Shown one piece after another: positions 43,895 to 51,805 of a stretch of 64,000 bases of DNA. Under the pieces are notes generated by a model. That model was not told the DNA's origin. It worked only from the letters and a program-made list of their open reading frames with translations, and searched no databases. The stretch spans positions 744,001 through 808,000 of the forward strand of contig NZ_SGXD01000002.1 of the NCBI RefSeq assembly GCF_004216915.1, written 5' to 3'. Within the stretch, counting starts at the first letter, position 1; every line of letters begins with the position of its first letter. The DNA is from Motilibacter rhizosphaerae (GTDB lineage: Bacteria; Actinomycetota; Actinomycetes; Motilibacterales; Motilibacteraceae). A program made the translations under genes and the position numbers.

Positions 43895-45577
43895 CTAGGA
43901 CCGGTCGAGGTAGCGGTGCACGAGCGAGACGGCCATGGCGCCCTCGCCGACGGCGGACGCCACCCGCTTCACGGAGGCGGAGCGGACGTCGCCGGCGACG
44001 AACACCCCGGGGACGCTCGCCTCCAGGTGGAACGGGTCCCGGTCCTCGTTCCATCCCGCGGGCCGCCGGCCGTCGACGAGCAGGTCGGGACCGGTGAGCA
44101 CGAAGCCCGCCGCGTCGCGCAGGACCAGCCCGTCGAGCCACTCGGTCATGGGGGCCGCCCCGATGAACACGAAGCAGTACGACGCCGGCACCTCCGTCAC
44201 CTCGCCGGTCGCGCTGTCCCGCAGCGACAGGCGCTCCAGGTGGTCCTCCCCGTGCGCCGCGACGACCTCGGTGCACGTGCGCACCTCGACGTTGGGGATC
44301 CCGGCGAGCTGCTCGACGAGGTAGTGCGACATCGAGGCCTCGAGCCCGCTGCCCCGCACGAGGATGACGACGCGGTCGGCGAAGCGGGAGAAGAAGACGG
44401 CGGCCTGCCCCGCCGAGTTGGCGCCGCCGACGATGTAGACGTCGCTGCCGGCGCACGACGGACCCTCGGTGGCCGCCGAGCCGTAGAACACCCCGCGCCC
44501 GGTCAGCTCCTCGACGCCGGGCGCCGCGAGCCGCCGGTAGGACACGCCCGTCGCCACGACGACCGAGTGCGCCGAGATCCGCGACCCGTCGCTGAACTCC
44601 ACGACCCGGGCTGAGCCCTCGGCCCGCAGCGCCACCACGTCGCGCGTGGTGAGCAGCTCGGCGCCGAACTTCGTCGCCTGCCGGCGCGCGCGCTCGGTCA
44701 GCTGGCTGCCGCTGACGCCGTCGGGGAAGCCGAGGTAGTTCTCGATCCGCGAGGAGGTCCCCGCCTGCCCGCCGGTCGCCTTGCGCTCGGCGAGCAGGGT
44801 GCGCAGCCCCTCCGACGCGCCGTAGACCGCCGCGCCCAGCCCGGCGGGGCCGCCGCCGACGATGACGAGGTCGTAGAACTCGCCGCTCGGCTCGGTGCTC
44901 AGCCCGACCGCCTGCGCCAGCTCGGCGAGGCCCGGGGACTTCAGCGGGGTGCCGGACGGGGGCACGACGAGCGGGACGTCGTCGTCCCCGGCGCCCGCGG
45001 CCTCCAGCAGCCGCCGCCCCTCCGGGGAGTCGCTGGTGAACCAGCGGTAGGGCACGGAGTTGCGGGCGAGGAAGTCGCGTACGGCGTGGGACGGCGCCGA
45101 CCACCGGTGGCCGACGACCTTCGTCTCCGCGACGGTCGTCTCCCCCAGCGCGCGCCACGTCTCGATGAGCGAGTCCACGACCGGGTAGAGCTTGTCCTCC
45201 GGCGGGTCCCACGGCTTGAGCAGGTAGTGGTCGACGTCGACGACGTTGATCGCCTGGATCGCGGCCTCGGTGTCGGCGTACGCGGTGACGAGCGCGCGCC
45301 GCGCGCCCGGGAACAGGTCCATGGCCTGCTCGAGGAACTCGATGCCGTTCATCTGCGGCATGCGGTAGTCCGAGAGGACGGCCGCGACCCGCTCGCCGCG
45401 CAGCTTGACCTCGCGCAGCGCCTCGAGCGCCTCCGCGCCGGACGAGGCCCGCAGGATGCGGAACCCCTCGGCGTAGCGGCGCCGCAGGTCGCGCGCGATG
45501 GCCCGGGAGACCGCCGGGTCGTCGTCGACGGTGAGCAGGATGGGGCGGGGACCCTCGGGCCCGGGCGCCTCCGCCAC
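43895..45577 (-). CDS. Receiver domain fused to a thioredoxin-reductase-like flavoprotein
   Basis: 560 residues. Receiver domain 11-140 with acid pair D19/D20, phospho-acceptor D70 (LSDYRMP), T98 and K121. A short thioredoxin-like linker region about 150-228 follows, then a TrxR-like FAD/NAD(P) module: GGGPAGLGAA (241-250), ATGVSYR (342-348), GGANSAGQAA (384-393), GVFVAGDVR near the end. The redox CxxC of thioredoxin reductase is missing: the matching segment is YGSAATEGPSC (365-375), with a lone Cys. So it is unlikely to be a disulfide reductase. Probable output of the downstream kinase. Confidence 0.92.
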   Translation of the reverse strand: MAEAPGPEGPRPILLTVDDDPAVSRAIARDLRRRYAEGFRILRASSGAEALEALREVKLRGERVAAVLSDYRMPQMNGIEFLEQAMDLFPGARRALVTAYADTEAAIQAINVVDVDHYLLKPWDPPEDKLYPVVDSLIETWRALGETTVAETKVVGHRWSAPSHAVRDFLARNSVPYRWFTSDSPEGRRLLEAAGAGDDDVPLVVPPSGTPLKSPGLAELAQAVGLSTEPSGEFYDLVIVGGGPAGLGAAVYGASEGLRTLLAERKATGGQAGTSSRIENYLGFPDGVSGSQLTERARRQATKFGAELLTTRDVVALRAEGSARVVEFSDGSRISAHSVVVATGVSYRRLAAPGVEELTGRGVFYGSAATEGPSCAGSDVYIVGGANSAGQAAVFFSRFADRVVILVRGSGLEASMSHYLVEQLAGIPNVEVRTCTEVVAAHGEDHLERLSLRDSATGEVTEVPASYCFVFIGAAPMTEWLDGLVLRDAAGFVLTGPDLLVDGRRPAGWNEDRDPFHLEASVPGVFVAGDVRSASVKRVASAVGEGAMAVSLVHRYLDRS

Positions 45578-45838
45578 CTAGACGACCGCCTCGTCGACGA
45601 AGCACCAGCGCCAGTCCTCGCCCGGCTCGAACGAGCGCATGACGGGGTGGCCGACGGCCTGGAAGTGCTTGGTGGCGTGGCGCTGCGGCGAGGAGTCGCA
45701 GCAGCCGACGTGCCCGCAGGACAGGCAGAGCCGCAGGTGGACCCAGGAGGTCCCCTCGCGCAGGCAGTCCTCGCAGCCCTCCGTGGTGGACGGCTCGACG
45801 GGCGTCAGCCCCGCGACGTGCTCGCAAGTGGTGCTCAT
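45578..45838 (-). CDS. UBP-type zinc finger protein
   Basis: 86 residues, a stand-alone ZnF-UBP domain: Cys5 and His7 in TTCEHV, CEDCLREG, RLCLSCGHVGCCDSS, then HATKHFQAVGHPVM (His ligands) and the final WRWCFVD. In eukaryotes this fold binds free ubiquitin C-termini; bacteria lack ubiquitin, so the ligand is something else. The ATG at 45838 is the first gene of the three-gene set, whose stop abuts the GTG of the receiver-flavoprotein gene. Confidence 0.92.
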   Translation of the reverse strand: MSTTCEHVAGLTPVEPSTTEGCEDCLREGTSWVHLRLCLSCGHVGCCDSSPQRHATKHFQAVGHPVMRSFEPGEDWRWCFVDEAVV

Positions 45839-46014
45839 GGGGGGTCCCTCCGCTCGACCGGCGCTCGCTCCCGAACCGTAACCCGCTGCCCGCCGGCTGC
45901 GCAGCCGGCGTTCGCTGAGGGCAGTGCTCGGCGCGGGTCCTGGGCCTGGCGGGGGGTGGTGCGGCAGACTGCGCGCGGGGTCCGGGACCGCCGGCCCGCA
46001 GGCGGGGAGGTGCT

Positions 46015-46635
46015 GTGGCGCAGTTCCGGATGAACGGCTCACGGGTGCTCGAGGTGCAGCTCGCGGGGGACGCCGTACGCGCCCTGACGGGCTCGATGGT
46101 CGCCTACGAGGGCACCGTGACGTTCAAGAACGCCGGCATGGGCGGGGGTGGCGGCCTCAAGGCCGCGCTGAAGCGCAAGGTGACCGGTGAGTCGCTCGAG
46201 CTCATGGAGGTGTCCGGGCAGGGCGTGGTCTACCTCGCCTCCAACGCGACCGAGGTGGAGCTCGTCCAGCTGCAGGGCGACACCCTGCACGTCGAGTCGA
46301 GCGCGCTGCTCGCCATCGAGAGCACCCTGCGCACGGACGTCGCGTTCGCCGGCCTGCGCGGGGCTTCGAGCGGCCAGGGCCTGTTCACCACGACGGTGAG
46401 CGGGGCCGGCACCTGCGCGGTCCTCTCCGACGGGCCGATGATCGCCCTCGAGGTCTCCCCGCAGTACCCCCTCGTCGTCGACCCCGACTGCTTCATCGCC
46501 CACCGCGGCCAGCTCCAGCAGTCCTTCGTCACCGACGTCTCCTGGAAGACGGCGTTCGGCGAGGGCAGCGGCGAGAACTACAGCCTGTCCTTCAACGGGT
46601 CCGGCATCGTCTACATCCAGCCCGCGGAGCGCTGA
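46015..46635 (+). CDS. AIM24 family protein, copy 1
   Basis: 206 residues from GTG 46015 with GGGGAGG upstream. AIM24 (DUF124) beta-roll: GSMVAYEGTVTFKNAGMG near the start, LFTTTVSGAGTCAVLS in the middle and GIVYIQPAER at the end. Actinobacterial AIM24 proteins have no proven function; the mitochondrial one affects inner-membrane architecture. A Gly-rich turn (GMGGGGG, about 42-48) lies where copy 2 has a longer Gly/Met insert. First of three tandem paralogues with gaps of 3 and 10 bp. Confidence 0.9.
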   Translation: MAQFRMNGSRVLEVQLAGDAVRALTGSMVAYEGTVTFKNAGMGGGGGLKAALKRKVTGESLELMEVSGQGVVYLASNATEVELVQLQGDTLHVESSALLAIESTLRTDVAFAGLRGASSGQGLFTTTVSGAGTCAVLSDGPMIALEVSPQYPLVVDPDCFIAHRGQLQQSFVTDVSWKTAFGEGSGENYSLSFNGSGIVYIQPAER

Positions 46636-46638
46636 GCG

Positions 46639-47334
46639 ATGGCCTACGAGAAGATCAACAGCAAGGTCGTCAAGGTCCAGCTCGGCGCGCCCGTCGTCGC
46701 CCGCAAGGGCGCGATGCTCGCGTACAAGGGCGAGGTCACCTTCGTCCCGCACGGCATGCCCGGCGGGATGGGCGGCATGGCGGGCATGGCCGGCATGGCG
46801 GGCCACGGGGGCGGCGGCTTCGGCGGCATGGCCGGGCAGCTGCTGCAGCGCGCAGCCGGCGAGCACGTCTCGATGATGGAGGCGGTCGGCCAGGGCGAGG
46901 TCTGGTACGGCTTCCGCGGCCAGCACGTCACCGTGCTCGAGCTGACCGGCCAACAGCTCCAGGTCGAGGCCGACCGCCTGCTCGTGCACGACAGCGGGCT
47001 GCAGTCCTCCACCGTCCAGGTCGGACAGGGCGGCGTGCGCGGCGCGATCTCCGGGATGGCGTCGGGCCAGGGCCTGTTCACCACGCAGCTGTCCGGCCAC
47101 GGCTCGGTCGCCGTGGTCTCGCACGGCGGCACCTTCGCCATCGAGGTCGACCCGTCGCGCCACGTCGCCGTCGACCCGCAGTCCTACATCGCCGCGCTCG
47201 GACAGCTCAGCGTCACCGTCGGGGCCAAGGTCGGCTGGCGCGACGCCGTGGGCCGCGGGTCCGGCGAGGCGATCCAGCTGCAGGTGACCGGGCACGGCAC
47301 GGTCTACGTCCAGGCGTCCGAGCAGAAGCCCTGA
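46639..47334 (+). CDS. AIM24 family protein, copy 2
   Basis: 231 residues, ATG three bases after copy 1. Same core: GAMLAYKGEVTFVPHG, GEVWYGFRGQHV, GLFTTQLSGHGSVAVVS, GTVYVQASEQ. It has a low-complexity Gly/Met insert of about 29 residues at about 38-66 (repeats of GMAGMA and HGGGGFGG) in the loop before the first conserved helix, unlike the other two copies. Such inserts could contact membrane or a partner; that is inference. Confidence 0.9.
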   Translation: MAYEKINSKVVKVQLGAPVVARKGAMLAYKGEVTFVPHGMPGGMGGMAGMAGMAGHGGGGFGGMAGQLLQRAAGEHVSMMEAVGQGEVWYGFRGQHVTVLELTGQQLQVEADRLLVHDSGLQSSTVQVGQGGVRGAISGMASGQGLFTTQLSGHGSVAVVSHGGTFAIEVDPSRHVAVDPQSYIAALGQLSVTVGAKVGWRDAVGRGSGEAIQLQVTGHGTVYVQASEQKP

Positions 47335-47344
47335 GGAGCCGCAC

Positions 47345-48088
47345 ATGTCCACCGTGCTCAACCCGATGACGCTGCCGGTCGACGACAACGTCAACCCGTA
47401 CTCCTTCAGCATCGACCTGGTGCAGCAGCCGTGGTTCCTGCGCAAGGGCGCGATGATCGCGTACTACGGCCAGATCCGCTTCGACGGCCTGGCCCAGACC
47501 TCGCTGAGCTCCCTGGTGGCCAGGCAGTTCTCGAGCCCGCTCTACGCCCAGGAGTGGGTGGTGACGCAGGGCCAGGGCAAGCTGCTCATCGGCGACCGCG
47601 GCTACGACATCAACTCCTACGACCTCGACGCCGGCAACCTCACCATCCGCGCCGCCAACCTGCTGGGCTTCGAGACCAGCCTGGAGCTCAAGCAGTCCAT
47701 CGTGCCGGGGTTCCTCACGCTGATCGGCACGGGGAAGTTCCTCGCCTCGTCCAACGGACCGGTCATCTTCGCCGAGCCGCCGATGCGCGTCGACCCCGAG
47801 GCGCTGCTCGGCTGGGCGGACTGCCCCTCCCCCTGCCACCACTACGACACCGGCTGGATGTCCGGCTTCCTCGCCTCGATGGCGCACACGGTGCTCGGCG
47901 TGCAGACCGGCGAGGAGCGCCAGTTCGACTTCACCGGCGAGGGCACGGTCCTGCTGCAGTCGAGCGAGAAGCCCCGGCTCGACCCGGCCTACGTCCGCCA
48001 GCTGGAGACGCAGGTCTCGGGCCTCCCCGTGTCCGGGCTGCAGCGGATCCAGTCCGTCATCCAGCAACGGCTGGGCGCGGAGCAGTAG
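47345..48088 (+). CDS. AIM24 family protein, copy 3
   Basis: 247 residues, ATG 47345 with GAGG upstream (CCTGAGGAGCCGCAC). The core is preserved (GAMIAYYGQIRFDGL, GKLLIGDRGYDIN, NGPVIFAEPPMRVDPEAL, GTVLLQSSEKP) with a C-terminal helical tail of about 30 residues. It lacks the Gly-rich loop. Together with copies 1 and 2 it probably forms a hetero-oligomer. The last 32 bp overlap the DUF1772 gene on the other strand. Confidence 0.9.
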   Translation: MSTVLNPMTLPVDDNVNPYSFSIDLVQQPWFLRKGAMIAYYGQIRFDGLAQTSLSSLVARQFSSPLYAQEWVVTQGQGKLLIGDRGYDINSYDLDAGNLTIRAANLLGFETSLELKQSIVPGFLTLIGTGKFLASSNGPVIFAEPPMRVDPEALLGWADCPSPCHHYDTGWMSGFLASMAHTVLGVQTGEERQFDFTGEGTVLLQSSEKPRLDPAYVRQLETQVSGLPVSGLQRIQSVIQQRLGAEQ

Positions 48089-48569
48089 CCGGAGCGCACG
48101 CCTCGCGCGGGACCCTGTCGGCCACCGCGGCCGCGCACAGCAGCGCGGCCGCGGCGATGCCGGTCGCCGCCCGCACGGTGTTGCACGCGGTCCACGGGCC
48201 GCTGTAGTCCGCCCAGTCGAGCGTGCCGGCGGCGAGCCGGTCGTTCATCGGCACGTTCGCGACCATCGTCGTGCCGATGACGCCGACGAGGTACGCGCCG
48301 GACCCGCCCAGCAGCAGCCGCCCCGCGCGGGTGCCGCGCGCACGGAAGCCCTGCCACGCCGTGACCAGCGTGAGGGCCGCGGTCCCGAACAGCGCGGTCA
48401 TGAAGGGCGCCGTCACGGCCGTGACGTTGATCGACCGCATCGCCTCCGTCGCCGCCGCGTCGGGAAGCCGGTCGAGCGCCGGCATGACGAAGGCGCTGAA
48501 GGCGAAGAAGACCCCGCCGTTGAGGCCAGCCCCGACCGCGGCGGTCAAGGTCGTCCGCCGCCCGCTCAC
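48057..48569 (-). CDS. DUF1772 (anthrone oxygenase-like) membrane protein
   Basis: 170 residues with four hydrophobic helices (about 8-28, 52-72, 82-105, 133-155). The NVPMNDRLA and WNVRTA-like (here WTACNTVRAATG) blocks are typical of the DUF1772 family, which includes anthrone oxygenases in some pathways. GTG start overlaps the NmrA-like gene stop (GTGA), so the two are one unit. Substrate unknown. Confidence 0.85.
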   Translation of the reverse strand: MSGRRTTLTAAVGAGLNGGVFFAFSAFVMPALDRLPDAAATEAMRSINVTAVTAPFMTALFGTAALTLVTAWQGFRARGTRAGRLLLGGSGAYLVGVIGTTMVANVPMNDRLAAGTLDWADYSGPWTACNTVRAATGIAAAALLCAAAVADRVPREACAPATAPRPAVAG

Positions 48570-49393
48570 GACAGCACCGCAGCAGCAGCGGCAGCAGCAG
48601 CAGCCGCGAAGGACGGGAAGTCGCGCGGTGGGCGGCCGAGCGCCTGCTCCACGCCGTCGGCCGTCCGCTCGTTGCGCCCGTCGAGCACCTCGGTCAGCAG
48701 GTAGCCGACGAGCTCGACCTCGGCGTCGCTCACGCCGAGCGCGCGCAGCTCCACCGCGTACGCCGCCCACGGGACGCTCACGAAGCGGACCTCCGACCCG
48801 AGGGCGGCCTCCAGCAGCCCGCACGCCTCGCCCATCGTCAGCGCCTCGGGACCGGTGACCTCGAACACCCTGCCCTGCAGCCCGTCCTCGGTCAGTGCGC
48901 GCACTGCGACATCGGCGATGTCGTCGGCGTCGACGAACGGCTCGCGCACTGAGGGATCGACGGGGAGGACGAGCTCACCACCGCGTACGCCGTCGGCGAG
49001 GAACGCCTCGGTGAAGTCCTGCATGAACCAGCTCGCCCGCACGACCGTGATGCCGGGGAACTCCGCAGCAGCAGCCGCTTCTGCCCGCTGCGCCTCCGGC
49101 TCGCCCCGCCCGCTGAGCAGCACGAGGCGATCCAGCCCCTCCTCGGTGGCGAGGGCGGCGAGCCGGGCCACCTGCTCGTCGGCGCCGGGCACGGCGAGGT
49201 CGGGGGCGTAGGCGACGTACGCGGCCGACGCGCCGCGGAGCGCGGGAACCCAGGTGCCCGCGTCGTCCCAGTCGAAGCGGACGGGCGAGGTGCGCGAGGC
49301 GACGCGCGGGGCGAGTCCGTGCTCGCGGAGCCGGGAGACGACGCGGCGACCGGTCTTGCCGGTGCCGCCGATGACGGTGATGTCGGTTGCCAT
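48566..49393 (-). CDS. NmrA-like NAD(P)-binding oxidoreductase
   Basis: 275 residues, atypical SDR. Nucleotide loop VIGGTGKTGRRV at 6-17, ASWFMQDFTEAFL and REPFVDADDIADVAV match NmrA/TMR-like quinone reductases. No catalytic YxxxK, as usual in this branch; it may sense redox state. The C-terminus is a run of ten Ala coded by GCN triplets near the stop. It is divergent from the AraC gene with an 80-bp gap. Confidence 0.9.
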   Translation of the reverse strand: MATDITVIGGTGKTGRRVVSRLREHGLAPRVASRTSPVRFDWDDAGTWVPALRGASAAYVAYAPDLAVPGADEQVARLAALATEEGLDRLVLLSGRGEPEAQRAEAAAAAEFPGITVVRASWFMQDFTEAFLADGVRGGELVLPVDPSVREPFVDADDIADVAVRALTEDGLQGRVFEVTGPEALTMGEACGLLEAALGSEVRFVSVPWAAYAVELRALGVSDAEVELVGYLLTEVLDGRNERTADGVEQALGRPPRDFPSFAAAAAAAAAAVLS

Positions 49394-49461
49394 GCAGGCA
49401 TTCCAGTCCGTCACGGGCTGACGCGGAATCGCCGAGCGTCGCACGGACATGCGCGAGCGTC

Positions 49462-49467
49462 TACGGT
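49462..49467 (+). promoter_or_regulatory. -10 box for a leaderless AraC-type gene
   Basis: TACGGT followed by 6 nt and the ATG at 49474; no ribosome site, so the transcript probably begins at the start codon. Confidence 0.5.
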
Positions 49468-49473
49468 GGCGCG

Positions 49474-50406
49474 ATGGACGCCGTCGCCAGCCTGCTGGAC
49501 GGTCCGCGCGCCCGCGGCGCGTTCCTCCTGCGCTCGCGGCTGGAGCCGCCGTGGTCCATGCGGATCGAGGACGAGGCGCCGCTCACCCTCGTCACCGTGG
49601 TGACGGGCGGCGCGGTCGTGGTCGCGGACGACGGCCCTCCGCTGGAGCTCGCGCCCGGTGACGTCGCGCTGCTGCGCGGGCCGGACCCCTACGTCGTGGC
49701 GGACTCCGCCAGCACGCCGCCGCAGGTCGCCATCGGGCCCGGGCAGGAGTGCCGGGCGCTGGTGCAGCCGCCGGTCATGCGCGACCTCGACGTGCGGACG
49801 TGGGGCAACGACCCGGCGGGCAGCACGTACCTCGTCACCGGGACCTACGCCGGGATGGGCGAGGTGAGCCGGCGGCTGCTGGCCACGCTGCCGGCGCGGC
49901 TGCTCGTGCGCGCCACGGAGCGTGATGACGGCCTGGTGCGACTGCTCGCCGAGGAGGTCGGGCGCGACCTGCCGGGCCAGGAGTCCGTGCTCGACCGGCT
50001 GCTCGACCTCCACCTCGTCGCCGTGCTGCGCGCCGAGCTGGCGCGGCCGAGCGCGGGCGGCCCGCGGTGGTACGCCGCGCACGGCGACCCCGTCGTCGGA
50101 CCCGCCCTGCGGCTGGTGCAGGACTCCCCCGGAGCGCCCTGGACGGTCGCCTCGCTGGCCCAGGCGTGCGGCACGTCCCGGGCGGCGTTCGCCCGCCGCT
50201 TCACCGAGCTGGTCGGCGAGCCGCCCATGGCCTTCCTCACCTCGTGGCGGCTCTCCCTGGCCGCCGACCTGCTCCTCGAGCCCGAGACGACGCTCGACGC
50301 GGTCGCCCGCCGGGTCGGCTACGGCAGCGCGTACGCCCTCAGCGCCGCGTTCAAGCGCGAGCGCGGCGTGAGCCCGGCGGAGTTCAGGCGCTCGGTCAGT
50401 CGCTAG
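49474..50406 (+). CDS. AraC-family transcriptional regulator (cupin N-terminal domain)
   Basis: 310 residues. An N-terminal cupin-type sensor (about 10-140, with LELAPGDVALLRGPDPYVV) and a C-terminal AraC DNA-binding pair of helix-turn-helices (about 205-305): WTVASLAQACGTSRAAFARRFTELVGEPPMAFLTSWRL and the second helix LDAVARRVGYGSAYALSAAFKRERGVSPAEFR. Divergent from the NmrA/DUF1772 pair, which it likely regulates. Confidence 0.92.
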   Translation: MDAVASLLDGPRARGAFLLRSRLEPPWSMRIEDEAPLTLVTVVTGGAVVVADDGPPLELAPGDVALLRGPDPYVVADSASTPPQVAIGPGQECRALVQPPVMRDLDVRTWGNDPAGSTYLVTGTYAGMGEVSRRLLATLPARLLVRATERDDGLVRLLAEEVGRDLPGQESVLDRLLDLHLVAVLRAELARPSAGGPRWYAAHGDPVVGPALRLVQDSPGAPWTVASLAQACGTSRAAFARRFTELVGEPPMAFLTSWRLSLAADLLLEPETTLDAVARRVGYGSAYALSAAFKRERGVSPAEFRRSVSR

Positions 50407-50424
50407 AGCGGGTACCCCCTCGTC

Positions 50425-50622
50425 ATGGCTGAGCTCGACGACAAGGACCGCAAGAAGCTCGACACCGGGCAGTTCGCGCTGCCGGAGGAGCGGAAGTACC
50501 CGATCCCGGACGAGAGCCACGCGCGCAACGCGCTCGCCCGGGTCGCGCAGCACGGCGACGAGGAGCAGCAGCGCGAGGTGCGCGAGCACGTGCACGAGCG
50601 CTACCCGGACGTCGGCTCCTGA
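50425..50622 (+). CDS. Small acidic/charged conserved protein (DUF6582-like)
   Basis: 65 residues, ATG 50425. Very charged and largely helical, with FALPEERKYPIPDESHARNALARVAQHG, a block seen in small phage- and chromosome-encoded proteins of this kind (the EERKYPIPD motif). No function known. It begins 18 bp after the AraC gene, same strand. Confidence 0.78.
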   Translation: MAELDDKDRKKLDTGQFALPEERKYPIPDESHARNALARVAQHGDEEQQREVREHVHERYPDVGS

Positions 50623-50641
50623 GCGCGGATACCGTGGCGGG

Positions 50642-51304
50642 GTGGACCCGGCCGGCGTAGCGCAGCAGCTGCAGCGGCTGGGCGGGTTCGCCTCGGTCGA
50701 GCTGCACGACGCGGACCTGGTCCCGCCCTGGCTGCCGCTCTCCGCAGCGCTCGACGGCTCCGCCCTCCGGCCGCGGGTGGAGGCCACGGGCCGTGCCCTG
50801 GGGCCCTCCGTCCAGCCCCGCGTCGCGGCCTCCGTCGCGCAGCTCGGGTTGGCGGCCCGGCTCGTCACGCCGGTCGTGGCGGCCGCCGTGCTCGGGGCGC
50901 GGCTGCAGCCGGCAGGCGCGCACTGGCAGGACGTCCTCGGCGGTCCGGTGCCGCTGTCGCTGCCCCCCGACGCGCTGGAGCCCGCGACGACCGACGAGCT
51001 GGAGGCGCACCTCGTCGCCGTCGTCGAGGGCCCGCTGCGCGCGCTCGCGCGCGCGGTCACCGGCGCGTACGCCGTGCCGGAGCAGACCGCCGCCGGCAAC
51101 ACCGCCTCCGCGCTCGCGGGCGCGGCCGCCGTCGTCCCCGGCGCGCAGCGCTGGGTGCTCGCCGGGCTCGGCGCCAGCAGCCTCGCCGGGACGTGGGAGG
51201 CGCGCGGCGGGCGCTTCCGGCGGCGCTCCTGCTGCGGCGTGTGGCAGGCCGCGGGCGGGCGGGTCCACCCGGCCGCGCTGTGCGGCGACTGCGTCCTCGC
51301 CTAG
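50642..51304 (+). CDS. FhuF-like (2Fe-2S) ferric-siderophore reductase-type protein
   Basis: 220 residues from GTG 50642. The C-terminal cluster motif RRSCCGVWQ...CGDC (CC-x10+-CxxC, about 199-217) is that of FhuF-type 2Fe-2S proteins, which reduce ferric siderophores in the cytoplasm to release iron. The middle has GNTASALAGAA (about 151-161), usual in the family. A TACCGT box at 50630-50635 lies 6 nt before the GTG, so it looks leaderless. No siderophore genes nearby. Convergent with the VOC gene, overlapping by 4 bp. Confidence 0.85.
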   Translation: MDPAGVAQQLQRLGGFASVELHDADLVPPWLPLSAALDGSALRPRVEATGRALGPSVQPRVAASVAQLGLAARLVTPVVAAAVLGARLQPAGAHWQDVLGGPVPLSLPPDALEPATTDELEAHLVAVVEGPLRALARAVTGAYAVPEQTAAGNTASALAGAAAVVPGAQRWVLAGLGASSLAGTWEARGGRFRRRSCCGVWQAAGGRVHPAALCGDCVLA

Positions 51305-51699
51305 GCGGACGCCCCCTCGGGCGCTCCGTGGAAGACCGCCTCGACGTTGTTGCCGTCGGGGTCGCGGAGGAACACGCCGTAGTAGCCGGGGTGGTACTCC
51401 GGGAACTCCCGCGCCTCGTGCAGGATCTCGGCGCCCTCCTGCCGGGCGAGCGCCTGCACGGCCTCCACCTCCTCGCGGCTGCCGGCGCTCAGCGCGAGGT
51501 GCACGGGCCGCACCCCGTCGTCGACGAGGCCGCTCACCCACAGCTGCCACGCACCGTCACGGCCGGCGAGGCCGACGACGAGGCCGTCGGGCGAGGGGAA
51601 GCGCACGCCCTCGACGACGCCGAGGGGCGCGAAGACCGTGGTGTAGAAGGCGGCGGAGCGCTCGGGGTCGCGGCACTGCAGGCCGAGGTGGTCGATCAT
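51301..51699 (-). CDS. VOC-superfamily (glyoxalase-like) protein
   Basis: 132 residues with the paired beta-alpha-beta-beta-beta modules: IDHLGLQCRDPERSAAFYTTVF at the start and GYYGVFLRDPDGNNVEAVFHG at the end. Candidate metal ligands His4 (IDH), His67 (VHLAL) and Glu122 (NNVEAV). ATG 51699, with a minus-strand TAGCGT 7 nt upstream (51713-51708), so probably leaderless. Substrate not predictable. Confidence 0.9.
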   Translation of the reverse strand: MIDHLGLQCRDPERSAAFYTTVFAPLGVVEGVRFPSPDGLVVGLAGRDGAWQLWVSGLVDDGVRPVHLALSAGSREEVEAVQALARQEGAEILHEAREFPEYHPGYYGVFLRDPDGNNVEAVFHGAPEGASA

Positions 51700-51805
51700 G
51701 CCGGGGACGCTAGCGGCGGTCACCGACAGGCGGATCGTCCTCAGGCACGACCCTCGCCCGCTAATGCCGGCGACGAGCCCCAGCGGCGGGTGACACCATG
51801 GACAC

